In this document: positions 1 through 9,436 of the stretch, one piece after another
Layout: every line of letters begins with the position of its first letter
Position numbering within the stretch: position 1 is the first letter of the stretch
From: Candidatus Didemnitutus sp.
GTDB taxonomy: Bacteria > Verrucomicrobiota > Verrucomicrobiia > Opitutales > Opitutaceae
NCBI GenBank assembly: GCA_023701285.1
Contig: JAMPXH010000018.1
Location: 1 to 48,132, forward strand
Reading direction: 5' to 3'
DNA: 48,132 nucleotides
The notes under the pieces: generated by a model
Database searches by the model: none
Told to the model about the DNA's origin: nothing
The model's input: the letters and a program-made list of their open reading frames with translations, nothing else
Made by a program: the position numbers and the translations under genes

Positions 1-267
1 AACGCGCGCCTCACCTCCCGCCTCGTCGGCTGGCGCTTGGACATCGAGGAGTGGAAGGCCACCGCCTCCGATCCCCGCGCCCAAGCCATCAGCGCCCTCG
101 TCGGCGCCTTCGCGTTCGAGCCCGCCATCGCCGAGCGCCTCGTCGCCAACGGCATCAACTCTCCCGCCGCCTTCGAAGGTGTCGATGCCTCCGACCTCGT
201 CGACATGGGCTTCTCCGAAGACGAGGCCCAAGGCGTGATCGGCAAGGTCGCCGGCCCCCAAGTCTGA
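1..267 (+). CDS. nusA: NusA C-terminal fragment (partial, 5' end outside window)
   Basis: The frame is open from the first base and ends in TGA at 265-267, so only the last 88 codons are present. The first residues, NARLTSRLVGWRLDIEEW, match the end of the second KH RNA-binding domain of NusA, where NARLA..LTGWRIDI is typical. The rest is a helix-hairpin-helix-like C-terminal repeat (VANGINSPAAFEGVDASDL) followed by an acidic helix. NusA binds RNA polymerase and modulates pausing, termination and antitermination. It is followed 52 bases later by infB, the usual nusA-infB order. Identity rests on this context plus the KH tail. The fragment cannot show the N-terminal or S1 domains. Confidence 0.9.
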   Translation, partial: NARLTSRLVGWRLDIEEWKATASDPRAQAISALVGAFAFEPAIAERLVANGINSPAAFEGVDASDLVDMGFSEDEAQGVIGKVAGPQV

Positions 268-319
268 ATCCTTCCCTGCGTTTCGTCCCGCATTTCTACA
301 CTGACACACTGACCACTTA

Positions 320-2845
320 ATGAGCGCCCGCATTCACGAGATCGCTAAACAATACAAGGTTGAGGCCAAGGAGATGCTCTCCTGGCTCAAGGAGCAGGGC
401 TTTGTCTCGGCGGACACCAAGTCGGTTTCCAGCACGGTCAGCAAAATCTACTACGACGAGATCGAGAAGCACTGGGGCGCCCAGGCCGCCGCCGCCGCTC
501 CCGCTCCCGCCGAGACTCCCGTCGAGGCGGAGGTCGCCGCCGACGAGACGCCCAAGGTCAAGCTCCCCGCCGGCGTCTTCGTGAAGAGCGCGCAGGATGT
601 CGCGCGCGAGAAGGAGGAAGCCGCGAAGGCCGCCGCCGCTGCGCGTGCCGCTGCTGCCGCCGCCCTCGTGCCGCCGCCCGCGCCAGCCCCGGTCGCCGCG
701 CCCGCTGCACCTGCGCCTGTGTCCGCGCCGAAAACGCCGCCACTGCCGCCCGCCGTCACTTTCAAGGCCGCGCCGCCGCCCCCGCCGCGCGCCGCTGCAC
801 CGGTCCCGCCGGCAGCCCAGGCTCCGCGTCCCGTCGCTCCGGCTCCGGTCGCCGCGCCGGCACCGATCCCGGCGCCCGTGAAACCCACGCCGCCGCCCGC
901 GCCGATCGCGAAGGCTCCGGTCGCGCCGCCGCCCCCGCCGTCCGCCGCCCGTCCCGCGCCGCCGCCCGCGCCGTCCTTCAAGGCCCCGCCCGCGCCTCCG
1001 GCCACGCCGACAACTTCCTCCGTCACTGTCACCGAGGAAGGCGGGATCAAGATCATCCATCTCAAGCCGCCGATCATCGTCCGCGACTTCGCCGTCGCGC
1101 TTGGCCTGAAGCCCTTCAAACTCATCTCCGAGCTCATGGAGATGAGCATCTTCGCGTCGATGAACCAGTCGATCGACGAGGCGGTGGCCACCAAGCTGGC
1201 CGAGAAGCATGGCTTCCTCCTCGAGATCAAGCATCGCGGCGAGGCCCAGCCGGCCGCGGTCGCGGCGAAGAAAGAGGACGACAAGAAGTCCAAGGAGGAG
1301 AAGGCGCGTGAGGAAGACATCAAGAACCTCGCCCCGCGTCCTCCGGTGGTCTGCATTCTCGGTCACGTCGACCACGGCAAGACCTCGCTGCTCGACGCCA
1401 TCCGCAAGGCGAACGTCGCCGCCGGCGAGGCTGGCGGCATCACGCAGCACATCGGTGCCTACCAGATCGAGCACAACGGCAAGAAGATCACGTTCCTCGA
1501 CACGCCCGGCCACGCCGCCTTCACTAAGATGCGCGCGCGCGGTGCCGACGTCACCGACATCGCGGTGCTCGTCGTCGCGGCCGACGACGGGTTCATGCCG
1601 CAGACCGACGAGGCGCTGAAACACGCCCAGAACGCCAAGGTCTCGATCATGGTCGCGGTGAACAAAATGGACGTGAAGGGCGCCAACCTCGACCGCGTCA
1701 AGGGCCAACTCCAGGAGCGCGGCATCGCGCCCGAGGATTGGGGCGGTGACACCATCACCGTGCCCGTCGCCGCCATCAAGGGCCAGGGCATCACCGAGCT
1801 GCTCGATTACATTTTGCTCAACGCCGAGGTGCTCGACCTCAAGGCCAACCCGAAGGCCGAGGCCAGCGGCATCGTCATCGAATCCCAGGTCGACGTCGGC
1901 CGCGGTCCGTTGGCGACCGTCATCGTCCAGCGCGGCACGCTCCGCGTCGGCGACGCCCTCGTGTGCGGCCCGCACTGGTGCAAGGTCCGCGCGATGTTCG
2001 ACGACAAGGGCGAGAACCTGAAGGAAGCCCCGCCGTCCGCCCCCGTGCGCGTCATCGGCTGGTCCGGCACGCCCGACTCCGGCATGAAGTTCACCGCCGT
2101 GAAGAACGCGCGTGAGGCGGAGAAACTGGCGGAGGAAGAGGAGCACCGCGTCAAGAAGGAGGCCGTCTCGGCTGCCGCGACGCCTAAGGACACTTCCCTC
2201 GACGCGCTCTTTGCCAACATCGCCGCCACGCAGGAGAAGGTGCTGCGCATCGTCCTCAAGTCCGACGTCTACGGCTCGGTCGAGGCAGTCCGCAACGTCC
2301 TCGAAGGCATCAAGAGCAACAAGGTCAAACTCGACATCGTCGCCGCCGACGTGGGCATCGTCACCAAGAACGACGTCCTCATGGCCAGCGCCTCGAAGTC
2401 CGTCATCATCGGCTTCAACACGAAGCAGGAGAACGGTGTCACGCCGCTCGCCAAGCACCACGGCGTCACGATCGAGCATTTCCCCATCATCTATGAGCTC
2501 GGCGACCGCGTGAAGGAGCTGATGGCTGACCTTCTCGAGCCGGACCTGAAGGAGAACAAGGTCGGCGGTGCCGAGGTTCGCCAAGTCTTCCCCATCTCGC
2601 ACGGTTTCGTCGCCGGCTGCCTCGTCACCGAAGGCAAGGTCACCCGCAACGTCTCCGCCCGCGTCCGCCGCGGCAAGGAGATCCTCTTCGAAGGCAAGGT
2701 CGGCACGCTGCGCCGCTTCAAGGACGACGCCAACGAAGTGCGCGCCGGCCTCGAGTGCGGCATCCGGCTCGACGACTTCGACGGCTACCAGCCCGGCGAC
2801 AAGATCGAGTGCTACGAGATCCAGAAGGTCAGGGCTTCACTCTGA
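320..2845 (+). CDS. infB: Translation initiation factor IF-2
   Basis: This is a GTPase of 841 residues that delivers initiator tRNA to the 30S subunit. Residues 1-50 form the N-terminal IF2 helical domain ([20 protein letters not shown]). Residues about 55-235 are an Ala/Pro-rich linker of very low complexity. A second IF2_N-type domain follows ([20 protein letters not shown]). The G domain has G1 GHVDHGKT at about 348, G3 DTPGH at about 394 and G4 NKMD at about 448, then the beta-barrel and C-terminal fMet-tRNA-binding domains. The start ATG is chosen because the conserved N-domain begins there. No Shine-Dalgarno sequence is visible upstream (gaccacttaATG). The stop codon lies inside a palindromic intergenic element that leads to rbfA. 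Confidence 0.97.
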   Translation: MSARIHEIAKQYKVEAKEMLSWLKEQGFVSADTKSVSSTVSKIYYDEIEKHWGAQAAAAAPAPAETPVEAEVAADETPKVKLPAGVFVKSAQDVAREKEEAAKAAAAARAAAAAALVPPPAPAPVAAPAAPAPVSAPKTPPLPPAVTFKAAPPPPPRAAAPVPPAAQAPRPVAPAPVAAPAPIPAPVKPTPPPAPIAKAPVAPPPPPSAARPAPPPAPSFKAPPAPPATPTTSSVTVTEEGGIKIIHLKPPIIVRDFAVALGLKPFKLISELMEMSIFASMNQSIDEAVATKLAEKHGFLLEIKHRGEAQPAAVAAKKEDDKKSKEEKAREEDIKNLAPRPPVVCILGHVDHGKTSLLDAIRKANVAAGEAGGITQHIGAYQIEHNGKKITFLDTPGHAAFTKMRARGADVTDIAVLVVAADDGFMPQTDEALKHAQNAKVSIMVAVNKMDVKGANLDRVKGQLQERGIAPEDWGGDTITVPVAAIKGQGITELLDYILLNAEVLDLKANPKAEASGIVIESQVDVGRGPLATVIVQRGTLRVGDALVCGPHWCKVRAMFDDKGENLKEAPPSAPVRVIGWSGTPDSGMKFTAVKNAREAEKLAEEEEHRVKKEAVSAAATPKDTSLDALFANIAATQEKVLRIVLKSDVYGSVEAVRNVLEGIKSNKVKLDIVAADVGIVTKNDVLMASASKSVIIGFNTKQENGVTPLAKHHGVTIEHFPIIYELGDRVKELMADLLEPDLKENKVGGAEVRQVFPISHGFVAGCLVTEGKVTRNVSARVRRGKEILFEGKVGTLRRFKDDANEVRAGLECGIRLDDFDGYQPGDKIECYEIQKVRASL

Positions 2846-2915
2846 TTTTCGATTTTGGATTCTCGATTTTCGACCCGCGCTGCAAAGCCGTTCTAGAAAT
2901 CGGGAATCGGAGATC
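2844..2915 (+). repeat. Palindromic intergenic element between infB and rbfA
   Basis: This AT-richer stretch consists of repeated 'gatttt(c/g)gat' words and overlaps the infB stop codon. Its left arm 2851-2870 pairs with its right arm 2896-2915. Of 20 positions, 15 are Watson-Crick, four are G:U in RNA and one is a mismatch, around a 25-base loop. The right arm ends in cggagat, the only Shine-Dalgarno-like sequence before rbfA (ATG at 2924). Composition differs sharply from the GC-rich flanks. It looks like an interspersed mobile-type palindrome, but only one copy is in this window, so that is inference. Confidence 0.6.
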
Positions 2916-2923
2916 AAACGCCC

Positions 2924-3283
2924 ATGTCCAACCGCCTCCTCCGCGTCAACGAGCTGCTCCAGCGCGAGATCAGCGCCTACCTGCGCAAGCGCTACACCAG
3001 CGAGGCGACGCGCCTGACGATCTCGGGCGCTGACGTGACCGGCGACCTGCGCGAGGCCAAAATCTTCTACACTGTCGTCGGTTCCGACCCCGACGACATC
3101 GCGCGCGCCGGCAAATGGCTGCGCTCGAAAGTCGTCGAGATTCGCGGGATCGTCGCGAAGAACGTCGTCATGCGCCACGTGCCCACGCTCACGTTCCACC
3201 ACGATCTCTCCGGCGAGCGCGCCGTGCGCATCGAGCAGCTGATCGACGAGATCGAGGGCAAGGGAGCAGGCCCGAAGGGATGA
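2924..3283 (+). CDS. rbfA: 30S ribosome-binding factor A
   Basis: This 119-residue protein has the normal length and KH-like fold of RbfA, which acts in late 16S rRNA maturation and cold adaptation of the 30S subunit. The family pattern is visible: SNRLLRVNELLQREISAYL at the N-terminus, then LTISGADVTGDLREAKIFYTV in the centre (20 residues shown in part), and HVPTLTFHHD near the C-terminus. It sits between infB and nrnA as in many bacteria, and its TGA overlaps the ATG of nrnA (ATGA). Translation may depend on the hairpin whose right arm carries cggagat. Confidence 0.95.
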   Translation: MSNRLLRVNELLQREISAYLRKRYTSEATRLTISGADVTGDLREAKIFYTVVGSDPDDIARAGKWLRSKVVEIRGIVAKNVVMRHVPTLTFHHDLSGERAVRIEQLIDEIEGKGAGPKG

Positions 3284-4281
3284 GCTACTACCCCGAATAC
3301 GCGGCGCGTTTCCAAGCCTGCCTCGCCGGGTTGCAGGGCCGTCGCGTTGCCGTCATCGGACACCAGCGCCCCGACGGGGACTGCGTCGGTTCGCAAGTCG
3401 CGCTGACCCGCGTGCTCCGGGCGCGCGGCATCGACGCCATCGCCATCAATCCCGACCCGGTGCCCCGGCGCATCAAGTTCCTCGTCGGCGACACGCCTTT
3501 CTTCCAACGCGATCAACTCGCCCATGACGGCCGTGTGGCCGTCTTCACCGATTGCGCCGACCAGGGCCGCGCTGGTGACCGGATGCGCGAGCTCTACCCC
3601 GAGGCGTTCGCGTGCTTCGACCACCACATTTCCAATGGCGGCTTCGCCCGGCACAACTTCGTCGATACCGCGAGCGCGGCCACGGCTGAGGTGCTGGCCG
3701 GTTTTTTCCTCGATGCCGGCCTGCCGATCGACGCCGTCTCCGCGCAGGCGCTCTACACCGGCATCATGACCGATACGGGCCAGTTCCGCTTCGCCTCGAC
3801 CTCGCAGCGCGTCTTCACGCTCGCCGGCGAGCTGCTCGCCCGCGGTGCCAGCCCGGCCCGCGCTGGGCAGGAACTCTACGAACGTGAGTCGCTCGGCAAG
3901 CTCAAGCTCCTCCAGCACTTCATCGGCTCGCTCCGTCTCGAGTGCGCGGGCCGCGTCTGCATCGGCGTGCTTCCGCACGGAATCTTCGAGGAGGTCGGCG
4001 CTTCCGTCGAGGACACCGAAGGGCTGGTGGATTATGCGCGTTCGCTCGATGGCGTCGCCATCGGTGCGCTGATCGAGGAGCGCCCTGGCGTGATCAAGGC
4101 CAGCCTCCGCGCGCAGGATGCAGTCTATCGCATGGACTCTGTCGCCGCGCAGTTCAACGGCGGCGGCCACGCCAGCGCCGCGGGTCTGAACTGGCAGGGA
4201 TCGTTCGACGAATTTTATCCGCAACTCGTCGCCGCCTTCACCCGGCGCCTGGGCGAAGTGGATGCCCTTTCGCGCTCATGA
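3280..4281 (+). CDS. nrnA: DHH-family nanoRNase / pAp phosphatase (NrnA-like)
   Basis: This 333-residue DHH/DHHA1 phosphoesterase probably degrades short oligoribonucleotides and dephosphorylates 3'-phosphoadenosine 5'-phosphate. Metal-binding motifs are present: H28 with D32 and D34 in [13 protein letters not shown]114-H115-H116 in CFDHHIS, and D165 in MTDTGQFRF. The C-terminal DHHA1 substrate motif is [10 protein letters not shown], with its His at 297. The ATG at 3280 overlaps the rbfA stop. A longer in-frame opening to 3115 lies wholly inside rbfA and is not used. The stop overlaps the truB start in the same ATGA manner, so the cluster is translationally coupled. Confidence 0.93.
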   Translation: MSYYPEYAARFQACLAGLQGRRVAVIGHQRPDGDCVGSQVALTRVLRARGIDAIAINPDPVPRRIKFLVGDTPFFQRDQLAHDGRVAVFTDCADQGRAGDRMRELYPEAFACFDHHISNGGFARHNFVDTASAATAEVLAGFFLDAGLPIDAVSAQALYTGIMTDTGQFRFASTSQRVFTLAGELLARGASPARAGQELYERESLGKLKLLQHFIGSLRLECAGRVCIGVLPHGIFEEVGASVEDTEGLVDYARSLDGVAIGALIEERPGVIKASLRAQDAVYRMDSVAAQFNGGGHASAAGLNWQGSFDEFYPQLVAAFTRRLGEVDALSRS

Positions 4282-5006
4282 GTCTGCGTCCACCCAAGGA
4301 AGTCGAGGGCGTGCTCCTCGTCGACAAACCCACCGGCATGACCTCGCACGACGTCGTGTATCGTCTGCGCCGGAAATTCCAGATCCAGCGCATCGGCCAT
4401 GCCGGCACGCTCGATCCCATGGCCACGGGCCTGCTGATCATGCTCGTCGGCAAGGCGACCAAGATTTCCCAATACCTCATCAGCCTCGACAAGGTCTACG
4501 AAGGCGAGGTCACCCTCGGGGTGACGACCAATTCGCAGGACGCGGAGGGTGAGGTCATGGAGACGCGCCCGGTGCCGCCGCTGACGGAGGCCGATTTGCG
4601 CGCCGCGATGCTGGGCTTCCTCGGCGATCAGTATCAGAAGCCGCCGATGTTTTCCGCGGTGAAGATCGGCGGCGTGCCGCTCTACAAGATGGCGCGCAAA
4701 GGCGAGGAAGTGGAACGCGAACCGCGGTTCATCCGGGTTGCGGCGTTCGAACTGCTGGGGTTGGCGCTGCCCAAGTTCACCTTCCGCTTGCATTGCACCA
4801 AGGGCACCTACGTCCGCACCATCGCGAACGATTTGGGGGAGAAACTCGGTTGCGGCGGCCACCTTTCGGCGCTGCGCCGCACGGGCAGCGGCATCTTCAA
4901 TATCGCCCAGTGTGTGCCTTTGGCGGAGATCGAGACGATGCCGCTGGCCGACCTTGAAAAGCGCCTGATCCCCATCCACGAGGCGGCGCCACGCGTGGCG
5001 CTGTGA
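4278..5006 (+). CDS. truB: tRNA pseudouridine(55) synthase
   Basis: This 242-residue TruB isomerises U55 in the T-loop of tRNAs. The N-terminal motif [17 protein letters not shown] and the catalytic motif [12 protein letters not shown], with Asp46 as the nucleophilic aspartate, are intact. The tRNA-binding [17 protein letters not shown] segment is also present. The protein is shorter than E. coli TruB because the C-terminal PUA extension is missing or minimal, as in many phyla. The ATG at 4278 overlaps the nrnA stop, and the stop overlaps the GTG of ribF. Gene order nrnA-truB-ribF supports the call. Confidence 0.96.
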   Translation: MSLRPPKEVEGVLLVDKPTGMTSHDVVYRLRRKFQIQRIGHAGTLDPMATGLLIMLVGKATKISQYLISLDKVYEGEVTLGVTTNSQDAEGEVMETRPVPPLTEADLRAAMLGFLGDQYQKPPMFSAVKIGGVPLYKMARKGEEVEREPRFIRVAAFELLGLALPKFTFRLHCTKGTYVRTIANDLGEKLGCGGHLSALRRTGSGIFNIAQCVPLAEIETMPLADLEKRLIPIHEAAPRVAL

Positions 5007-5974
5007 AAGCGGCGGAGCACTTCGAGGCATTGGCGCGGGTGCAGCTGCCCGCCGGTCCGGTGCATCTCGCCATCGGGATGTTCGATGGCGTGCATCGCGG
5101 CCACCAGGCGGTCATCGGCGCGGCCGTGCAGGCGGCCCGCCGCCGCGGGGGCCTCGCCGGCGTGCTCACGTTCGCGCCGCATCCCAGCGTCGTGCTGCGA
5201 CCGGAAAATCCGACGCGGCTGATCTTTCCGCCGGAAGTGAAGCGGCAACTGTTGTCCGGATTGGGCGTCGATTTCCTCGTCGAGCATCCGTTCACGACCG
5301 CTTTTGCGGACACCACGGCGGCGGGGTTCGTGGCCTTGCTCAAGCAAGCCTTGCCCGCGCTCGAAGCCGTCTACGTGGGGGAGAATTTTCGCTTCGGGCG
5401 CGGTCGGGAAGGGGACATCGCGCTGTTGATCGAGGCAGCTCGCGCGGCCGGGTTCGCGGTGAGCAGCGCGCCGCGGCTCAGCGACAGCGGCGTGCCGATC
5501 AGCAGCTCGCGCCTGCGCGCGCTCATCGCTGCCGGGCAAATCGAGGAGGCGAACGCCTTGCTCGGTTATGCGTATTTTTCCGCGGGCCGCGTCGAGCAGG
5601 GCCGGCAACTCGGCCGCACGCTCGGTTTCCCCACGCTCAACCTGCGTTGGACTCCCGATCTCGCGCCGCGTCACGGGGTCTATGCCGTGAGCGTGGCCGA
5701 TGCGGCCGGGATGGAGGCGCCGGGTGTGGCCAACTGGGGCTTGCGCCCGACGATCGAGTCCGCCGCGCCGGAGCCGCGGTTGGAAGTGCATGTGCTGGCC
5801 CCCACGCGTCTCACTTATGGAGATGCGGTGACGGTCCGCTGGTTGCGTTTCCTGCGGCCGGAGCGGCGTTTTGCCAACATCGAGGAGCTGCGGACTCAGA
5901 TTGAAATCGACGGACGGAGCGCCTTGGCGGCCTTGCGTGATCTTTCTGCGCAAGAACCACCAAAGAGCGCTTGA
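5003..5974 (+). CDS. ribF: Bifunctional riboflavin kinase / FMN adenylyltransferase
   Basis: This 323-residue protein converts riboflavin to FMN and FAD. The N-terminal nucleotidyltransferase domain shows [13 protein letters not shown] (His31 and His34 of the HxGH-type site) and [15 protein letters not shown]. The switch [19 protein letters not shown] leads to the C-terminal flavokinase with [11 protein letters not shown] at residues about 204-214. It starts at GTG 5003, overlapping the truB stop (GTGA). It is the last protein gene of the conserved cluster and is followed by tRNA-Asp. Confidence 0.95.
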   Translation: MKAAEHFEALARVQLPAGPVHLAIGMFDGVHRGHQAVIGAAVQAARRRGGLAGVLTFAPHPSVVLRPENPTRLIFPPEVKRQLLSGLGVDFLVEHPFTTAFADTTAAGFVALLKQALPALEAVYVGENFRFGRGREGDIALLIEAARAAGFAVSSAPRLSDSGVPISSSRLRALIAAGQIEEANALLGYAYFSAGRVEQGRQLGRTLGFPTLNLRWTPDLAPRHGVYAVSVADAAGMEAPGVANWGLRPTIESAAPEPRLEVHVLAPTRLTYGDAVTVRWLRFLRPERRFANIEELRTQIEIDGRSALAALRDLSAQEPPKSA

Positions 5975-6018
5975 CTCGCTAGGGTGCGATTCTACTTTTC
6001 GGCCTCTTTCCCATTTTC

Positions 6019-6095
6019 GGGGTGGTAGCTCAGTTGGTTAGAGCGTCTGCCTGTCACGCAGAAGGCCGCGGGTTCGAGTCCCGTCCATCCCGCCA
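6019..6095 (+). tRNA. tRNA-Asp (anticodon GTC)
   Basis: The 77-base cloverleaf is complete. The acceptor stem GGGGTGG pairs with CCATCCC (one G:U), the D-stem is GCTC/GAGC, and the anticodon loop CTGTCAC gives GTC. The T-loop is TTCGAGT, the discriminator base is G, and CCA is encoded. It is followed by a strong intrinsic terminator. Confidence 0.97.
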
Positions 6096-6100
6096 GTTTT

Positions 6101-6138
6101 AAGCCGCTTACTGTTATCAGTGAGCGGCTTTCGTTTTT
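6101..6138 (+). terminator. Rho-independent terminator after tRNA-Asp
   Basis: The 13-base arm 6101-6113 pairs with 6118-6130 (one G:U) around the loop TTAT. A run of six T follows at 6133-6138. Confidence 0.9.
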
Positions 6139-6425
6139 TAGGGAACGGTGGAACTGCACTGGATTTTTCGTCGTGCCTTGCATCCCCGGCGGTGAGGCCA
6201 CCAAGCGCGTGGACCTTGGGGCCGGCCGCGGATTGTAAGCCAGTGCCTTCAGGGCACCGGGCAAACCGGGACTAAGTCCGGTTCGTGCATGCGACGGGTA
6301 TGTTCGCCTAATGGAATCCATACGCACGATGCGGGCCGGCAGCGATTGCCGACGAAATTTGAGCGCCGGCAATGTGGGCAGGACGCGCTGCAGTGCTCCA
6401 CCGACGGGGCGTGCGTGTCATTGCC
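6139..6425. other. Non-coding stretch upstream of the GH65 gene
   Basis: I see no convincing gene here. The only structure noticed is an imperfect inverted repeat at 6264-6283 (aaccgggac / gtccggtt, loop taa, one bulged base). It could be an operator or leader hairpin for the downstream phosphorylase gene. No clear promoter hexamers stand out. This is the junction between the conserved translation cluster and the sugar island. Confidence 0.4.
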
Positions 6426-8756
6426 ATGTTTCCCTTCCTCAAAGATCCCGTGCCAGGTTGGACTGTCGAGACGTCCTGCTTCGATCCCGCGACCTTGGAC
6501 CAGCAAGGAAGCCGATTCATGATCGGCAACGGTGCAGTGGGCGTTCGCGGCACATTGGACGAATTCGGGCGCGGGCAACTCGCCGCCTGCACCTTGGCCG
6601 GACTATACGACCAAGTGCCCGGCTGCTGGCGCGAGCCGGTCAATGCGCCGAACCCATTTCTCTGCCGCGTATGGTGCGACGGGACACTGGTGTCGCCGCT
6701 GTCCCTGAAGCCGCGGAGTCATCGGCAATGGATCGACCTGCGCCACGCGGTGCACCGGCGCGAGACAGCCTACATCTTGCCTGATGGCAACGAGGTGACC
6801 GTGGAGGCCGCCCGCTTCCTCAGCGTGACGGATGTGCACATGGGATTTGCGAACTGCCGGGTGAAAGCGACTCGCGCTTGTCGACTCACCATCGAGGCGG
6901 GCGTGGATGGCGCTGTCTGGGACTTGAACGGACCTCACCTGACCGGATTTGGGGCGAGTGAGGGGCCCGATGAGACGTTGCTGCTCGCCGCACCGACGCA
7001 GGAACAAGGCGTGCCGGTGGCGGTCGCGCTCGCTTGGGAGGAGGAGCTCTCTGACGGGGCGACGCCGATGAATCGCGCAACGGTGGTGGCAAAGGACGGG
7101 ATTTTTGTCCGTCGGCAATATTCGCTGCGCGCAGAAGCCGCGTGCACGGTGAGGCGGTTCGTTAATTTCCGCTTCGGTGACGATGCGTCGAGCGCCGCGC
7201 TGGCAGGCGCGCGGGCGGCCAGGGCGCTGGGTGGTGAGGCATTGTTTGCGGCGAGCGCGGCGCGCTGGGCCGAACGTTGGGCGCGGTCGGACGTGCGCAT
7301 CGAAGGCGACGATGACGCGCAACTGGCGCTGCGCTACAGTCTCTATCAGTTGCTGATCGTGGCGCCGGAGCATACGGACCGCGTCTCGATTCCTGCGCGC
7401 GGGCTCTCCGGTCAAGTCTACAAGGGCGGCGTTTTCTGGGACACGGAGATGTTCATGCTGCCGTTCTTCAGCCACACGCAGCCGGAGATGGCGCGGCGGC
7501 TCCTGCACTACCGCGTGCACACGCTCGATGGGGCCCGGCGCAAGGCGAAGGAATACGGGTTCCGCGGAGCGTTCTACGCGTGGGAGAGCCAGGACACGGG
7601 CGACGATGCGTGCACGCTGTTCAACATCACGGACGTGTTCACCGGGCGTCCGCTGCGGACGTATTTCCGCGACAAGCAGGTCCACATCAGTGCCGACGTG
7701 GCGCTCGCAATCTGGCGTTACTGGAAAGAAACAGGCGATGACTCGCTGCTGCGGGAAGGCGGCGCCGAAGTGATTCTCGAATGCGCGCGATTCTATCTCT
7801 CGTGCACCTGCTACGTTCCGGATCGCGAGCGCTACGAATTGCGCGATGTGGTGGGGCCGGACGAGTATCACGAGCGGGTCGACAACAACGCGTTCACCAG
7901 TGCAATGGCGCGGGAGACGCTTGCGATTGCACGGCAAACGCTCGCGTGGTTGCAGACGCGCCAGCCGGAACTGCACGAAGAGCTGATCGCGCGGCTGGAC
8001 TACGCGGGCGACATCCCGCGCCTGGACGAGGTGCACGCGCGGCTGCATGTGCCGGAGCCGGATGCCAAGACGGGTGTGATCGAGCAGTTCAGCGGCTATC
8101 ATGCCTTGGAAGCCGCGAGTCTCGCGGAGGTGAAAGCGCGCGTGCTGAAAGCCAACGAGTATTGGGGCGCGGGGCAGGGTGTCGCCGCGCACACGCAGGT
8201 CATCAAACAGGCCGACACCGTGCTCCTGCTGCATCTTTTCCCGGAGCGCTATCCCGCGGCGGTGCGACGGGCGAATTGGGAATTCTACGAGCCGCGCACC
8301 GAGCACGGTTCGAGTTTGAGCGCGTGCATCTATGCGCTCGTGGCGGCCGGTGTGGGCAACACGGAATGGGCTTACCGCTATTTCCTGAAAACGGCGACGA
8401 TCGACCTGACGGGGCAATCGAAGCAATACGTCGGCACGCTCTACATCGGAGGCACGCATCCGGCGGCCAACGGCGGCGCGTGGATGGCGGCTGTGCAGGG
8501 CTTCGGCGGATTGCGCGTGGCGGCGGAGCGGATTATTCTGGAACCTCAGCTGCCGGCGCACTGGCGGGCGTTGGAATTCCGTTTTCAATGGCATGGTGAC
8601 TGGTTCGATGTGCGCGTGACGCCGCACGAAGTGCGTCTCGCGGCGGCGGCGGGCAACGTGCAGCAAGTGGAGGCGACCATCGCAGGCGAGCACTGTGTGT
8701 GCGCACCGGGAACGGTCGTGGTGTGTGGCCTCAATGGAGGCGCGCTCCATGCTTGA
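6426..8756 (+). CDS. GH65 family disaccharide phosphorylase (maltose/trehalose/kojibiose type)
   Basis: This 776-residue cytoplasmic enzyme lacks a signal peptide and matches the usual GH65 phosphorylase length. GH65 phosphorylases cleave alpha-glucosidic disaccharides with phosphate and invert to beta-glucose 1-phosphate. Visible motifs are the N-terminal supersandwich start RFMIGNGAVGVRGTLDE, FWDTEMFMLPF in the (alpha/alpha)6 barrel, and the general acid Glu480 in VVGPDEYHERVDNNAF. The phosphate-binding loop is TEHGSSLSAC (His627, Ser629, Ser630). I chose ATG 6426 over ATG 6372 because the extra 18 residues are basic and unlike the family N-terminus. The overlapping beta-phosphoglucomutase gene downstream supports an inverting phosphorylase. 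Substrate specificity cannot be read from sequence alone. Confidence 0.9.
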   Translation: MFPFLKDPVPGWTVETSCFDPATLDQQGSRFMIGNGAVGVRGTLDEFGRGQLAACTLAGLYDQVPGCWREPVNAPNPFLCRVWCDGTLVSPLSLKPRSHRQWIDLRHAVHRRETAYILPDGNEVTVEAARFLSVTDVHMGFANCRVKATRACRLTIEAGVDGAVWDLNGPHLTGFGASEGPDETLLLAAPTQEQGVPVAVALAWEEELSDGATPMNRATVVAKDGIFVRRQYSLRAEAACTVRRFVNFRFGDDASSAALAGARAARALGGEALFAASAARWAERWARSDVRIEGDDDAQLALRYSLYQLLIVAPEHTDRVSIPARGLSGQVYKGGVFWDTEMFMLPFFSHTQPEMARRLLHYRVHTLDGARRKAKEYGFRGAFYAWESQDTGDDACTLFNITDVFTGRPLRTYFRDKQVHISADVALAIWRYWKETGDDSLLREGGAEVILECARFYLSCTCYVPDRERYELRDVVGPDEYHERVDNNAFTSAMARETLAIARQTLAWLQTRQPELHEELIARLDYAGDIPRLDEVHARLHVPEPDAKTGVIEQFSGYHALEAASLAEVKARVLKANEYWGAGQGVAAHTQVIKQADTVLLLHLFPERYPAAVRRANWEFYEPRTEHGSSLSACIYALVAAGVGNTEWAYRYFLKTATIDLTGQSKQYVGTLYIGGTHPAANGGAWMAAVQGFGGLRVAAERIILEPQLPAHWRALEFRFQWHGDWFDVRVTPHEVRLAAAAGNVQQVEATIAGEHCVCAPGTVVVCGLNGGALHA

Positions 8757-9417
8757 CCCGATGCATTTGGCGCGGGGGGCGATCTTCGATCTCGACGGGG
8801 TGATCGTGGATACGGCCCGCTATCACTATCTTGCCTGGCGGCGGCTCGCGTGCGAACTCGGCTTCGCTTTCACGTTGGCGGACAACGAGCGGCTCAAGGG
8901 CGTCAGCCGCGTGCGCTCGCTCGAGATCCTGCTGGCGATCGGCGGCGTCGCGGCGGATGAGGTGCAGAGAAGCGAATGGCTGAAGCGGAAGAATGAATGG
9001 TATCTCGCGCACATCGCCACCATGACGGAGGCCGAGATTCTGCCCGGAGCGCGCGGATATCTCCGGCAATTGCGGCAGCGTGGGCGGAAAATAGCCTTGG
9101 GATCTGCCAGCAAGAACGCGCCGCTCATCCTGGATCGTCTCGGTATCGCAGGATTATTCGATGCGGTGGTCGACGGAAACAAGGTCGCCCAAGCCAAACC
9201 CGACCCCGAGGTTTTTCTGCGGGCGGCGGATGAGTTGGGTCTGCCGCCGTCGGACTGCGTTGTCTTCGAGGACGCGATGGCCGGCATCGTTGCGGCGCAC
9301 CGGGCCGGCATGAAGGTTGTGGGCATTGGCGAAGCTGGCGCACTCGGTGATGCCGAGTGGATCGTGCCGGGCCTGCACGCGTTCGTTACGCCGGAAATGT
9401 CAGCCTCGATGCTTTAA
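8749..9417 (+). CDS. pgmB: Beta-phosphoglucomutase (HAD superfamily)
   Basis: This 222-residue HAD hydrolase-fold mutase converts beta-glucose 1-phosphate to glucose 6-phosphate. Motif I is FDLDGVIVDTARYH, with nucleophile Asp14 and acid/base Asp16. The glycine after the DxD pair and the cap domain with its substrate-binding segment fit beta-PGM. The motif II serine is in LGSASKNAP, the motif III lysine is in AKPDPEVF, and motif IV is FEDAMAGI. ATG 8749 has the clearest Shine-Dalgarno in the window (ggagg at 8736-8740), placed inside the end of the GH65 gene. The two genes overlap by eight bases. The pair GH65 plus beta-PGM is the standard phosphorolytic module, so the product of one is the substrate of the other. 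Confidence 0.92.
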   Translation: MLDPMHLARGAIFDLDGVIVDTARYHYLAWRRLACELGFAFTLADNERLKGVSRVRSLEILLAIGGVAADEVQRSEWLKRKNEWYLAHIATMTEAEILPGARGYLRQLRQRGRKIALGSASKNAPLILDRLGIAGLFDAVVDGNKVAQAKPDPEVFLRAADELGLPPSDCVVFEDAMAGIVAAHRAGMKVVGIGEAGALGDAEWIVPGLHAFVTPEMSASML

Positions 9418-9436
9418 CCCCTCGTAATCGCGTTCC

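Noticed and set aside
317-2602. 761-codon minus-strand ORF opposite infB
   Set aside because: It is a high-GC shadow of infB with Asp/Arg/Gly-rich composition and no domain pattern.
5992-6372. Minus-strand ORF containing AGWTGLEPAAFCVTGR
   Set aside because: This is the well-known spurious peptide produced by translating the antisense of a tRNA gene, here tRNA-Asp, and has no coding support.
6096-6425. Possible genomic-island attachment site at tRNA-Asp
   Set aside because: The sugar island begins next to the tRNA, but I found no direct repeat of the tRNA 3' end and no integrase in the window.
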